Below, piece by piece: positions 34,255 to 44,055 of a DNA stretch of 64,000 bases. The position numbers were made by a program, and so were the translations under genes. The notes under the pieces are model-generated. The model was given only the letters and a program-made list of their open reading frames with translations. It searched no databases and was not told the DNA's origin. Numbering within the stretch: position 1 is the stretch's first letter; the number at the start of each line of letters is the position of its first letter. This DNA is from Bisporella sp. PMI_857 (Eukaryota > Ascomycota > Leotiomycetes > Helotiales > Helotiaceae), in contig JAJSPD010000045.1 in NCBI GenBank assembly GCA_021307315.1, positions 248,001 to 312,000 of the forward strand, in the 5' to 3' direction.

Positions 34255-36062
34255 TTACAATTCAAAGCTCTCCCTAACAGCAACCCCAAACCGTTCAATA
34301 GCTTCCGTCATCTTCTCCGACGATGCTGCCGCAAAAGTAGCCCTGAAGAACAGATCCGTAGCCTCAAAGCCGACTCTCTCAGCTGTAAACCACGAGCCTC
34401 TCGAGATGAGGACGCCTCTATCAACAGCAGCAAGGAAGATCTCCTCTTCGAGCTCGACGATCTTCTTGGTGTTGGCGTGGGGGTGCTTGTGCCAGTCTAG
34501 CTTGAGCCAGAGGAACATTCCTGCTGCGGGTGGGTTCCAGGATACGATCTCTGAAGGGAGATATTTTTCGCAGGCTGCCAGGAGGCTGTCACGTCGCTTG
34601 GTATACTGCATCCGAAGGTTGATCAACCATTGGAGATATCCGTCGTGACCCCAGTTTTCGTCTAAGAGCTTGTATAATAGCAATTGCGAGATGCCGCTAG
34701 GGTTCTGGTTAGAGCATTCATTGTGACGAATGAATCTCTCTACGACCTGCTCGGATGCTGTGATCCAGCCTACTCGAGTTCCTGGCGCGATGACCTTGGA
34801 GAAAGAATCCATTCGCATGACACGGCCGTCAATATCCATGCTTAAATATGTCGGAATGAGGGCTTTCAAGAATTCCTCGTTACTTCTCGGTGGAGGGATG
34901 TTTGGCGCATCTGTTCCAGTGTACGGTTGCATCTGACTGTGATTTAGATAGTTAGTGACAGCTTTCTCTTCGAGAACTCAAAGCAATAGATTGACACTTA
35001 CAGGAAATAATAAGGCTCATCCTCGATAATATATAAGTCATGCTTTTGAGCCACCTTGTAAATTGCTTTTCGACGTTCGGTCCCTTGTGTTGCTCCTGTA
35101 GGGTTTTGGCCAGATGGAACAGTATACAGAATAAATGGTTTTCGTGCCCCCCTTGATTGTACATCCCAATTGCTAAGTAGCTCGTCTAATGCTTCTGGCA
35201 GCAGGCCCTCGTTATCTATTTTTACGCCGAGGAACCTTAAGTAGTCGTCAGTATTTCCTTCAGAGCTGTCTGCATATCACGCAAGCTACAGCATTAATTA
35301 TTCACGAGATAACTACTTACTTGACACCTAATGGAGCAGCAGTCTCAACGGCAGAGGCGAAAGTGTACTCCTCAGACAAAACATAATCTCCTCTCTCGCA
35401 GAACATTCGATACGTCTGTTCCAGCGCAGATGTGCTTCCGACGGAAAGAGCGCAATGCCAATCCTGATATGGTGGGTGGCAGACAATCTCCGTATGCTCC
35501 GTTACAAATCTCAGCAATTGTGCTGAACCAGATCCCTGACCATAATTGAGCGCAATTGAAAGATCATATATCCCATGGCCTTCAGAAACATCATATTTGC
35601 CCGCCCTCACAATTTGCCCCGACTTTGATGTTTCCTCTTCGGTAAAGTGGGGTGGTTTGGGGATTTTCATGTTCAGCTCTTCGATTGGAAAGTATTCCGC
35701 ACATGGTAAGCCTCCTCCAAGTGAAATGATACCCGGCTTCTTCAAATGCCTTGCTGCTCCTTTCAAGCTGGAAGGTATTCGGGATTTGCTTTCGAGACTG
35801 AGGTAGTCTAACATAAATTAGCCTATGCATTTGCGAGATTCGGGAGATATGGCTTACGATCCCATCTCCTAGCCTTGGGTTTGCTTGCATCGTAATGCTT
35901 GAAGAAATCGCTGCTGGTGTAGGCAGCTGTGCCAGCAATCAGTTTACCTGCTTTAGCTCGTCGAGCAGAGACGCCATTGACGGTCAATGGATCAGGAAGC
36001 ACAATGCCCTCTGTATCTCTCACTCCCTCGACATCTATCCCGATTGCTGATGGGGGAGCCAT
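34255..36062 (-). CDS. ARO8-type aromatic amino acid / 2-aminoadipate aminotransferase
   Basis: Exons (minus) 36062-35858, 35807-35321, 35235-35002 and 34936-34255 give 535 residues. It is a class I fold-type I PLP enzyme that transaminates aromatic amino acids and probably 2-aminoadipate, kynurenine or methionine. Visible marks: HYLSLESKSRIPSSLKGAAR, SLGGGLPCAEYFP, the cofactor region VGSTSALEQTYRMFCERGD, PFILYTVPSGQNPTG, IIEDEPYYFL, the Schiff-base lysine Lys356 in DSFSKVIAPGTRVGW, and NPPAAGMFLWLKLDW. The order and spacing are those of fungal Aro8. The start at 36062 begins MAPPSAIGIDVEGV; a longer open frame upstream lacks conserved sequence. No mitochondrial or peroxisomal signal is obvious (C-terminus ESFEL), so it is probably cytosolic. 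Confidence 0.92.
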
Positions 36063-36722
36063 ATCTCGCAATATATGAAAGATAAAAAAAAGAAAGAAGG
36101 GACGAATGGAATGTGTGGAGCTTATATATGTATGCAATCCCCCACGTATTGATTGACATATAAAATATGTGGAGTTGTGGACGGAAAGGCGCGTGTCACA
36201 CAAGCCTCGTGAGCAAAAGGAAAAGCGGTGAGACGGGAGACAAACACTCTTTATACTTGGCCAATTGTGTAATCTCAAACGCTGAAGGGCGGCGTCGACC
36301 AGTCAATGAATTAGATTCGTGTCATATTATGTTATGACAATCACAGAAAGTTCGTAGTCGAAAGACCAACGGCCGCTGATATGCGCCTTTAGCCCCTCTT
36401 TCAGATAAGATAGCGCTAGTGTTAGCATAAGGTTACTGCTTAACACTCAAGCGAACCCCTTTTATTGCCTTCCCCTCTACTTCTTACCAAATATGTACTG
36501 AACTTTGACCCGTGTCCACTTTTCTTTTTAGCATGACCTAATCAGTCATAGGAAGCTTCTCTACACCTCGATCACGTGAAGCACTGGAAGACGTTTTTAG
36601 ACACCATACATTTTCCATAAGTCTGATGTTGCTTGAGGGAGATTACTTCTGCATGGCGCAACATGCTTTAGCCTCAATCCTAGAGTACATCAGCTACAAT
36701 ACTCTACATATATGCTCGATGC
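36063..36722. other. Intergenic spacer (aminotransferase promoter, RTC4 3' side)
   Basis: 660 bp. No gene or repeat recognised. Confidence 0.5.
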
Positions 36723-38448
36723 TCATCCTATGTCGATATTTTCATCAACATCTGACTCTGCAATATGAACCACATCTTTAGATTCTTCGTGCATGATCTC
36801 GCCTAAAGAAGCACTTTCTGTCAACACAGCTCGCGCTCTGGCCTCATCAACGTCAAGGTCCTCCTTGATCAAGAGTGTAGTCACTTCAGGCACTAACACC
36901 AACTGTACAAAAGGCGTCACCCCTCGAGCGATCATAAGACTATCAGTCACTGCTACCCTCTTCAGCAAAGGGGTAAATTGGTGCATGATGTGCTCTGAAA
37001 TAATTTTCAATCCACGAGACCCATAATAGCCTGGAGTCAAGTTTCTAGTCGATTTCAGAAGAGTACGATCTGTGCCGCCTTTGACCGCATCATCTAGGAC
37101 TTGACGGAAATGACAATCTTGCCCTTGAATCAAGTTTTGGATGAAATCATGATGCCGTAGAATACGTGAAGATAATGTTTCAAAATCGATGTCGGGATAG
37201 TCCTTCTCACGCCATAGAGCTTTGGCTGTGTCTCTTTGGTGGGACCTGCAGAACTTCTCTTGTTGCCGTGTATTCATATTACCGGCTTTTTTAAGTAGAC
37301 CTTCATCCACAGGAGCATGACACATTGGGCATCGGCTTTGACTTAAGATATCAAAGTCAGCGTCCAAAGATACCCTTGACCGTAGCATGACTACATCCTG
37401 AGACATTAGACCGCCAATTTCATCCGGGATTTCAATCGGTATGAACTTTGGAATTTGCGTTGTGGGAATCTCCTCAAGATTTGACTTCTCTCCCCTGCGG
37501 CGTTTTGTACTCGCCTTGACCCTAGGTAGATCGCTGTCCGAGTCGTCTAGAGTGAAGGATCTGAACTTGGGTATGTTGCTACTGGTGTCTTTGAGAGGGC
37601 TATCTTCCTGTATATCTGGTTTGATATAATGTTGCTTGGGCATTGCTAACTGCTCGGGAGATTCGGAGGCTTCCTTTGGTGGTGCCTTGAATCCCAAAGG
37701 CGATTTAGAAGGAGATAATGTGGCATCATCATCACAGTCTGATCTAGGCGGCCGAGCGAATTGTTTGACCGACGAGCCTTAGCATAGTATTAGCATCAGA
37801 CCATGTAGGACTCCCCGAATGCTTACTCTTTGTAGCCTTAGAAGATTGAGAGCTTTTTGAAGATCCATACTTGGCTTGAGAAGAACTATATGCAGCGATT
37901 TTCTGTTTCTTCGGTTTCTTTGTTCCATCAAATTCTGTTACACTTCGGATTCTGGACCCAAGTTCAGCTGACCCTTTCGGACTTTTCCTTTTTGGACTGT
38001 GACCGGATTTTTTTAGAATATTGTAATCCGTTGATCCAGTTGATCGGCTCGATGTTTGGTTTGAAGCTTTCGTGGCAAATCTACTCCCCCCATATCCAAA
38101 CCCTTTCAAGCCCAGAAAGTTATTCACCTTGCCAGCTTCAAACTTTGTTTTCTGGATATTTGCAGGACTATTCTCTGAGTTATTGCTCAAACTATCCGAT
38201 GGGCTCACTGGTAGACGAGTGTAGTCCTCATCTTCCGCTAGTTCCTGTTTCTTTTCCTTGGGCAGTAAACTTGGCCGCTCTCGCGACTTCAGTCCCCCCG
38301 ATGGGTTGAGCTCTGGCATTCCTTGTGCGAGACACTGTGTAGACGAGGTTTTATGCCCGTGAAGACTGACATTTACAGGTCGTCTAGTAAGACCTGCACG
38401 TCTTCGGGGGTCAGGATACTGCCAGCTGTGTTTCCTTGAAGTAGACAT
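36723..38448 (-). CDS. RTC4: RTC4-like protein (restriction of telomere capping 4)
   Basis: Exons (minus) 38448-37827 and 37777-36723 give 558 residues. The first 320 residues are low-complexity Ser/Lys/Pro-rich and probably disordered, with basic patches that could be nuclear-localisation signals (SPKRKSPKG, KKPKKQK, TKRRRGEK). The C-terminal RTC4 domain begins at CPMCHAPVDEGLL with a CxxC pair and continues through FCRSHQRDTAKALWREKDYP, DFETLSSRILRHHDFIQ, YYGSRGLKIISEHIMHQF and FVQLVLVPEVTTLLIKEDL. In yeast the gene was linked to telomere capping; biochemical activity is unknown. The start at 38448 is chosen because it leaves a 137-bp divergent promoter shared with dynamitin. Confidence 0.85.
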
Positions 38449-38585
38449 GAGATGGCAGTATAAACGCGGTCGTCGCGTCAACTTTCGAGCCCTTATCAGG
38501 ATCCTATCACGTGCCGATAACCAATGCGAAATTGACTGTTTCAAACAACATCAAGAGATACTATAATCAGTCTTCAGGCATAAAA
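38449..38585. promoter_or_regulatory. 137-bp bidirectional promoter with CACGTG box
   Basis: Only 137 bp separate the RTC4 and dynamitin start codons, so both promoters and leaders must share it. A palindromic E-box CACGTG lies at 38508-38513, near the middle, inside TATCACGTGCCGATA. Confidence 0.6.
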
Positions 38586-39988
38586 ATGTCTTTAAACAGG
38601 AAATATGCGGCACTGCCTGATCTAGTATGCTAAAGTTCTGCAATCTAAGAAAAAGAGAGCTAACTTTCAAGGACTCTGCGCCAGATACCTACGAAACCCC
38701 TGAGTTAACAGACGACAATTCCACATCACCTGTGAGTAACATCATGTAATAGCACGGTCATGAATTGAGCCTAACATGTGCTCAGACGGGTAGAGCTCGC
38801 TCAGAATCGACTGTTTCCTCCTACAAAGACTTCGATGAGGAAGAAGACGACAAACCGGGCATATATCGCTCACGGCTTGACCCTGATGAAGCGCGTTCCC
38901 TTTTTTCCCCCGCACAAATAGATGCTAGAGATGTTGACTTTTCTGACCGGGTTTCTGCGAAGCGAAAATCATACAAGGCATCAACGCGTCGACAACGGAA
39001 GCATGAGGACGGGACGGAAGAATTTGGAGACCTGAGTGACGATGAAGATGGCGAGAGCCTGGAACGAAGATTTGCTAGATTACGAAGAGAAATTGAGGAG
39101 GTGAAGGAAGCCTACAGCAGAAAAAATGCCGAGAAAGCCAATTCTAGTGGAGGTGAAGACGGTATGGATGGACAGGATATTGCGGCCTTAACCAAATTAC
39201 TGGATGGAATATCTACAAATCAGCCACCAAGAACTGCTAAAGCTGGTGCGAAGCTGGCAAGGGATATCGGAACCGGGATTAAGGCGAACATACCGTTACA
39301 GAGTGTACAAGCATCGGAAGATCCAGCCACTTATACCATTACATATGCGCCTACATATCAGCAAAGTCATGCTCTTGCTAAAGCTGCGGATTTCGATAGT
39401 CGGCTTGCGCTTTTGGAGAAGGTTTTAGGACTTAATACAACTGATCTACCGACTAACAATGGAGTTAACACCTTAGCAATACTGCCCACTTTGGAAACTT
39501 TATTCCGCCAAATTTCACTACTCACTGATGCTACGCCGACGTCTCTGGACAGCATAAGTCGAAGAGTCAGAAGTCTTACACAAGAGGCAGATCGTCTCGA
39601 AGAGTCACGCAGGCAGGCCAAGGCAGCTCAAGATGCTCTGAAAGCTGGAGGAGAGGCGATTCCAGAGGAAGATTCTGAACAGGTTGCCAAAATCAATGCA
39701 TTGTATGGCACTTTGTCAACGATTGATAATCTAGCGCCTTTGCTGCCATCTGTATTAGACCGATTGCGGTCACTACGAGCAATTCACGCAGACGCTGCTA
39801 CTGCCAGTGAGAGTCTGGAAAGGGTAGAAAAGCGACAGGCCGACATGGCTGAAGAAATCAAGAAATGGTCACATGGCCTAGCAAATATGGAGGAAAAGCT
39901 CAAAAAGGGCGAGACTTTAATAAGCGGAAATATGAAAGTAGTAGAAGAATGGGTGAAAGAGTTAGAGGCTAGGATAGCGAAGTTGTAG
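38586..39988 (+). CDS. Dynactin subunit 2 (dynamitin, p50)
   Basis: Exons 38586-38624, 38672-38731 and 38786-39988 give 433 residues. It is the p50 shoulder subunit of dynactin, needed for dynein-driven nuclear and vesicle movement along microtubules. The two tiny first exons encode the conserved N-terminus MSLNRKYAALPDL / DSAPDTYETPELTDDNSTSP; the spliced sequence matches the known dynamitin start (MS..KYA.LP..D..PD.YETPD), which supports both. Next comes the acidic 'SSYKDFDEEEDDKPGIYRSR' region and coiled-coil segments (RRFARLRREIEEVKEAYSRK, and the last 130 residues ending VVEEWVKELEARIAKL). Length is normal. Annotations starting at the large exon would miss 33 residues. Confidence 0.92.
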
Positions 39989-40515
39989 TTTTTGGTAGCC
40001 TCGTCTGTTCAGAGTCTAACAGTCACAGCCTTGCATGACGATTTGATACCCAAGAAAAGGCTAAACTCTCTAGCTAAAAACAAAATTGAATGTATAGTCT
40101 AATGAAGTTGATGGGACATCTTGTATGTACTTTTTCAAGATCATACTTTTGGAGTGAGATCAATGTCCCACATCTAATTTTGGCAGTAATGAGTGGATGC
40201 TTGATCTTGCTCAGCCCTGTCACCCGCCGCGCTTAAACATCTGTCCCCAACATAAGGACAAACTTCTAACACAAGCCGGCACTCCATATCCGTTCCATAG
40301 CGATTGTATATAAAGCCCAGCAAACGAGTATTTCTGAAACTTCTTCATATTCACTCTTTAGCCACTCAGACCTAACAATTGATTACACAGCTCCCCTGAT
40401 TTTCTGACGAAATTGGACGCGCTGTCATGAGGCTGAGTACGGGATTGTAGCCTTCGACAACGAAGAACTGGTGAATCGAATTCTATCGGCAAAAGAAGTC
40501 ATTGACCTCGCAGAG
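39989..40515. other. Intergenic: dynamitin 3' end and transporter promoter/leader
   Basis: No separate gene. 40438-40515 can be read in the transporter frame (EYGIVAFDNEELVNRILSAK) back to a stop, without a Met; I treat it as 5' UTR because the family N-terminus starts at 40516. Confidence 0.5.
40307..40315 (+). promoter_or_regulatory. TATA box of the transporter gene
   Basis: TATATAAAG about 200 bp before the start codon, followed by a pyrimidine-rich stretch; consistent with a leader of about 150-170 nt. Confidence 0.5.
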
Positions 40516-42323
40516 ATGGCTCTCTTCACTGGCAAAGCGGAAATTAAGGGCTCAACGGAGAGCATGCGAATGGCTCTGCTTACATTCTCTTTGATTGGAC
40601 TTCAGTAGGTCCTGCCATGGCCATTTGGATGAACTACGAAAGCTAATCAATCGCTAGGTTCACCTGGGGGATTGAGATGACTTGTGAGTTCTGCCACCGT
40701 TAAGAGTCAATGAAACTAAGAATTGCAGACTGTACACCTTACCTCCTCCAACTAGGCCTGACTAAGTCCCGCACATCTCTCGTTTGGATCGCTGGCCCAA
40801 TATCCGGTCTTATCATGCAGCCTATTGTAGGCGTGATAGCCGATAATTGGACTTCAAAATATGGTAGAAGGAGACCTTTTATGGTCGGAGGTTCGATTTT
40901 GGTCGCAATGAGTTTAATCGTTATGGGATGGGCAAAAGAGATCGTAGGACACTTTGTGGAGGAAGGAGAGTTAAGAAAGACGTGCACCATCCTCCTCGCT
41001 GTACTATCTATATATGCGGTTGATTTTGCTATAAATGCTGGCAAGCCATATCCTTAGAGTATATGGAGGACTTGTGCTAACGTGATATAGTGCAAGCGTG
41101 TTGTCGGACTTTGATAGCCGATACCCTACCAATCTCCAAGCAACAAGCTGGTTCTGCATGGGCGAGCCGAATGGTATCTATTGGCCACTTGGTTGGATAT
41201 ATTGTTGGCACCGTAGATCTCGTCAAGATATTTGGGACCTCACTTGGTGACACTCAATTCAAAAAGTTGATTTTAGTAGCAGCTTTTGCCATCAATTTTG
41301 CTGTAGGAGTTACGTGCTGGGCTGTCACAGAGAGGGTCTTGGTACCTGGAAAAGAATCGGGGGAGAGAAGGGGGACAATACAAATCGTACGCGACATCTT
41401 CAAGACAACGATGTCTCTTCCGCCTAGGATTCAGGCTATTTGCTGGGTTCAGTTCTGGTTGTGGATAGGATGGTTCCCTTTTTTGTTCTACAGCACTACA
41501 TGGGTTGGAGAGACATATTTCCGATACGATGCGCCTAATGAAATTCGAGATACCAAAGATGCCTTGGGTGAGATTGGGAGAATCGGGAGCATGTCTCTTG
41601 TAGTTTTCTCCTTTGTTCACTTTGCTGGTGCAGTTATCCTACCTCAGTTGATCACATCTCCCGAGGAGAAGAGTTTCACAGCGCGTCCACCAGCGGCCAT
41701 CGCTGAAATCGTCACAGTGTTCCAGAAATACAAGCCGGACCTTCTTTCAGCCTGGATAATTGGACACTTGATCTTCTCAAGTGCCATGATTTTTGCGCCA
41801 TTCGCTCACTCATTCCGAATGGCAACAATTCTTGTTGCAATGTGTGGGTTGTAAGCTCTATCCAACTTCAATATTTCAAATGTCACTGCTAACAGACAGC
41901 AGACCTTGGTCCGTTCTCATCTGGGCACCGAATGCCTACCTGGGTATGGAAGTGAATCGCATGGGCAATAGTCAATACAGGCGTCTTCCAACCACGACAC
42001 CTATCGAACTTTCTTCTCCAAGTACGCCTTTCACCCCATCCCTTCGTGCCCCACTAGAGGATGCTTCTAGTGGCGAACTCGCTGGCCTCTATTTCGGCAT
42101 CCTCAACATCTACAACACCCTTCCCCAATTTATTGGAACGTTTATCTCCATGATCGTTTTCGCCATTCTGGAGCCAGGGAAAAGCCCTGAACTGAGTGAT
42201 GCACATCCCAGCGAGCACCACAGCACTGGTGGACCAAATGCAATTTCCGTGTGTTTGTTCATTGGAGCGATCAGTTCTATTGGCGCAGCATATGCGACGA
42301 AAAGGTTAAAGGATATGTACTGA
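40516..42323 (+). CDS. GPH-type sucrose / alpha-glucoside transporter (MFS)
   Basis: Exons 40516-40604, 40658-40683, 40729-41040, 41091-41850 and 41903-42323 give 535 residues. Proton-coupled disaccharide uptake at the plasma membrane is expected, by relation to plant SUC/SUT and S. pombe Sut1. The N-terminus (GSTESMRMALLTFSLIGLQF, then TWGIEMTYCTPYLLQLGL) is the conserved first helix; SLVWIAGPISGLIMQPIVGV and the loop DNWTSKYGRRRPFM are the GPH signature; WIGWFPFLFYSTTWVGE is the conserved eighth-helix region. About 12 hydrophobic segments are present. The third intron (41041-41090) uses a GC donor. Exon 2 is just 26 nt. The SUT family in fungi serves sucrose or maltose uptake; which sugar is not decidable here. 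CreB-like protease lies 1.7 kb downstream. Confidence 0.9.
41041..41090 (+). other. GC-AG intron
   Basis: Donor GCAAGC after GCTG, branch point GCTAAC, acceptor ATATAG. It joins codon G/TG (Val) to give AINAVQACCRTLIAD, as the family requires. There is no usable GT donor before the in-frame stop. Confidence 0.85.
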
Positions 42324-43477
42324 GCGATTGATAAGAGATGTATATTATACCCGCTATGAGTCTTTTTGTTGTTGTTTTGGCGGCATTGTGATGGAGTTCA
42401 TGGGATATGTGTATGATACCTGTGAGGCTGATTTGACTTTTTTGAATAGCGAAAATTGTTCGATAGACAACTAGCCCCTAGCATGGCATTTTAGAGAGAT
42501 GGAAACCTATTAAATTTTGGTGTCAATGTTGTGGCTTACCTCTGTCTACTTTAAACAGAAAATATCTAGGCAATACCCACATGATATGTTTGTGGTTTTT
42601 CTCGTTATATATCTTCGGACAGCGGAACAAAGCTGTCCGAGCGTGGGGTTATTGATGTTCTGGGTCCGGGAAGGTCTTGCCGATTTAGAATACCTGATGG
42701 AACGATTCGATTCCCAGGAATTCATAATGGGGACAAGCTAATGTGCGGAGAAACAATGCATTATTATTGTCCACCATATTTGGGACAAAACCTCGTGATA
42801 TCCCAAGTCCAGGGTCTAGGCGCTGTTAGAGCGCATTAAGGAGGGCAGTGGTATTATGGTTGTGGACACCGCCATCGATATCCAATATGGGCTCGGAGAT
42901 AAGCTTCCACAGACGGAGGCACATTTTATTCACACATGATAAATTATACGAAGGGGAGATATGCCTTTTTGGGGTGTTTTTTTGGTTTTGGTCTTGATTT
43001 TTTGATGAGCGTATATGCCAGGTACGTCTGCTTCCTCTGCAGCCCTGTAGAAAGACATTCAGTTGCTTACTCTAGGGTACAGGATATGCACTGTATAAGT
43101 ACTGTCGGAATGACCTGTTTATAGGCTGGGCACAAGGGCCGACTGGGATGGTGTGAGATGGAACAGCAGCTAGTTCGTGTGGTGTCGGCTAATAAACGTG
43201 GCTTTGGGCATGCAGGTGTGAGACCTGCTGCACTGCGTCCCCAGCATAATCACACACACACCCGCTGTAAGCTAAGAACAAGACTTGAATCGAAGCATTC
43301 TCGTAGCCTTCCTAGATCATCCTACTGTACTCACCCCCCTTCCCCTAGTAGCATTTCTAGAATCCTGTTCCCTTTTTTACTCTTCAAATTTTAACCTTCT
43401 TCCGAGGAAGCCAATTGATATTAGACAATTGAACTTGGCGCACTACCAAAAAGCCAACATGCACTACTTGTATCGTC

Positions 43478-43502
43478 CTGTACTGTACTGTACTGTACTG
43501 TA
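43478..43502. repeat. Pentanucleotide microsatellite (CTGTA)x5
   Basis: Five perfect copies of CTGTA. Confidence 0.95.
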
Positions 43503-43554
43503 AGTACAAGTGGCAAGTCCTAAGCTTCAACCATCCCGCTTCCCCACCATTCAA

Positions 43555-43594
43555 CCCTTCCCCTTCCCCTTCCCCTTCCCCCCCCCCCCCCCCC
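43555..43594. repeat. (CCCCTT)n plus 17-C homopolymer
   Basis: Four CCTT-type units run into a run of 17 C (43578-43594). The tract may form non-B DNA; the homopolymer length may carry sequencing error. Confidence 0.9.
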
Positions 43595-44055
43595 TAATCC
43601 CATCCTCGAACCCCAAGATCAAGACAACCCTGTTTTGACGTCGTCTTCTGTCTTACCTTTTTCTTTCCCCCGTTGCCAATCCCCACCCTGACAACCCTCC
43701 GATTCATTGATTCTTTCTCCTCCTCCGCCGCCGCCTCGCTCCAATTAGTACACATTATCCAACAATTGCCACGAGCAGGCTCCGTCCAATACACGAGGCA
43801 GAAAACCTCACCCCGCCCCCAGCGCCGCACTCTTGCATCGCCAACGCTCACATCCTCCTGTGCGTGGTCTAGAGAAGCAAGTCATTGATCTAGCGGCGAA
43901 TGACAGCTGTCAGACTACAACTGTTCGATCTATCAACACGATACCATTGCGCATGTTTGCGAATCGACCTGTGAGCTGTTGTAACTCCGTCGGCGACGGG
44001 GCGCAGAGGTGACGTCGGATACAGGATAGCTGAGAAGTGCTAACTGCTTCTTACC

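Larger units (their letters stand above)
42324..44055. other. 1.7-kb intergenic region with simple repeats (creB promoter/leader)
   Basis: No supportable gene. It contains the pentanucleotide array at 43478-43502 and the C-rich tract at 43555-43594. 43600-44055 is CT-rich, as is usual for fungal promoters. Confidence 0.5.

Noticed and set aside
40438..40515. N-terminal extension of the sucrose transporter (EYGIVAFDNEEL...)
   Set aside because: The frame is open but has no Met before an upstream stop, and the family N-terminus begins at the 40516 Met.
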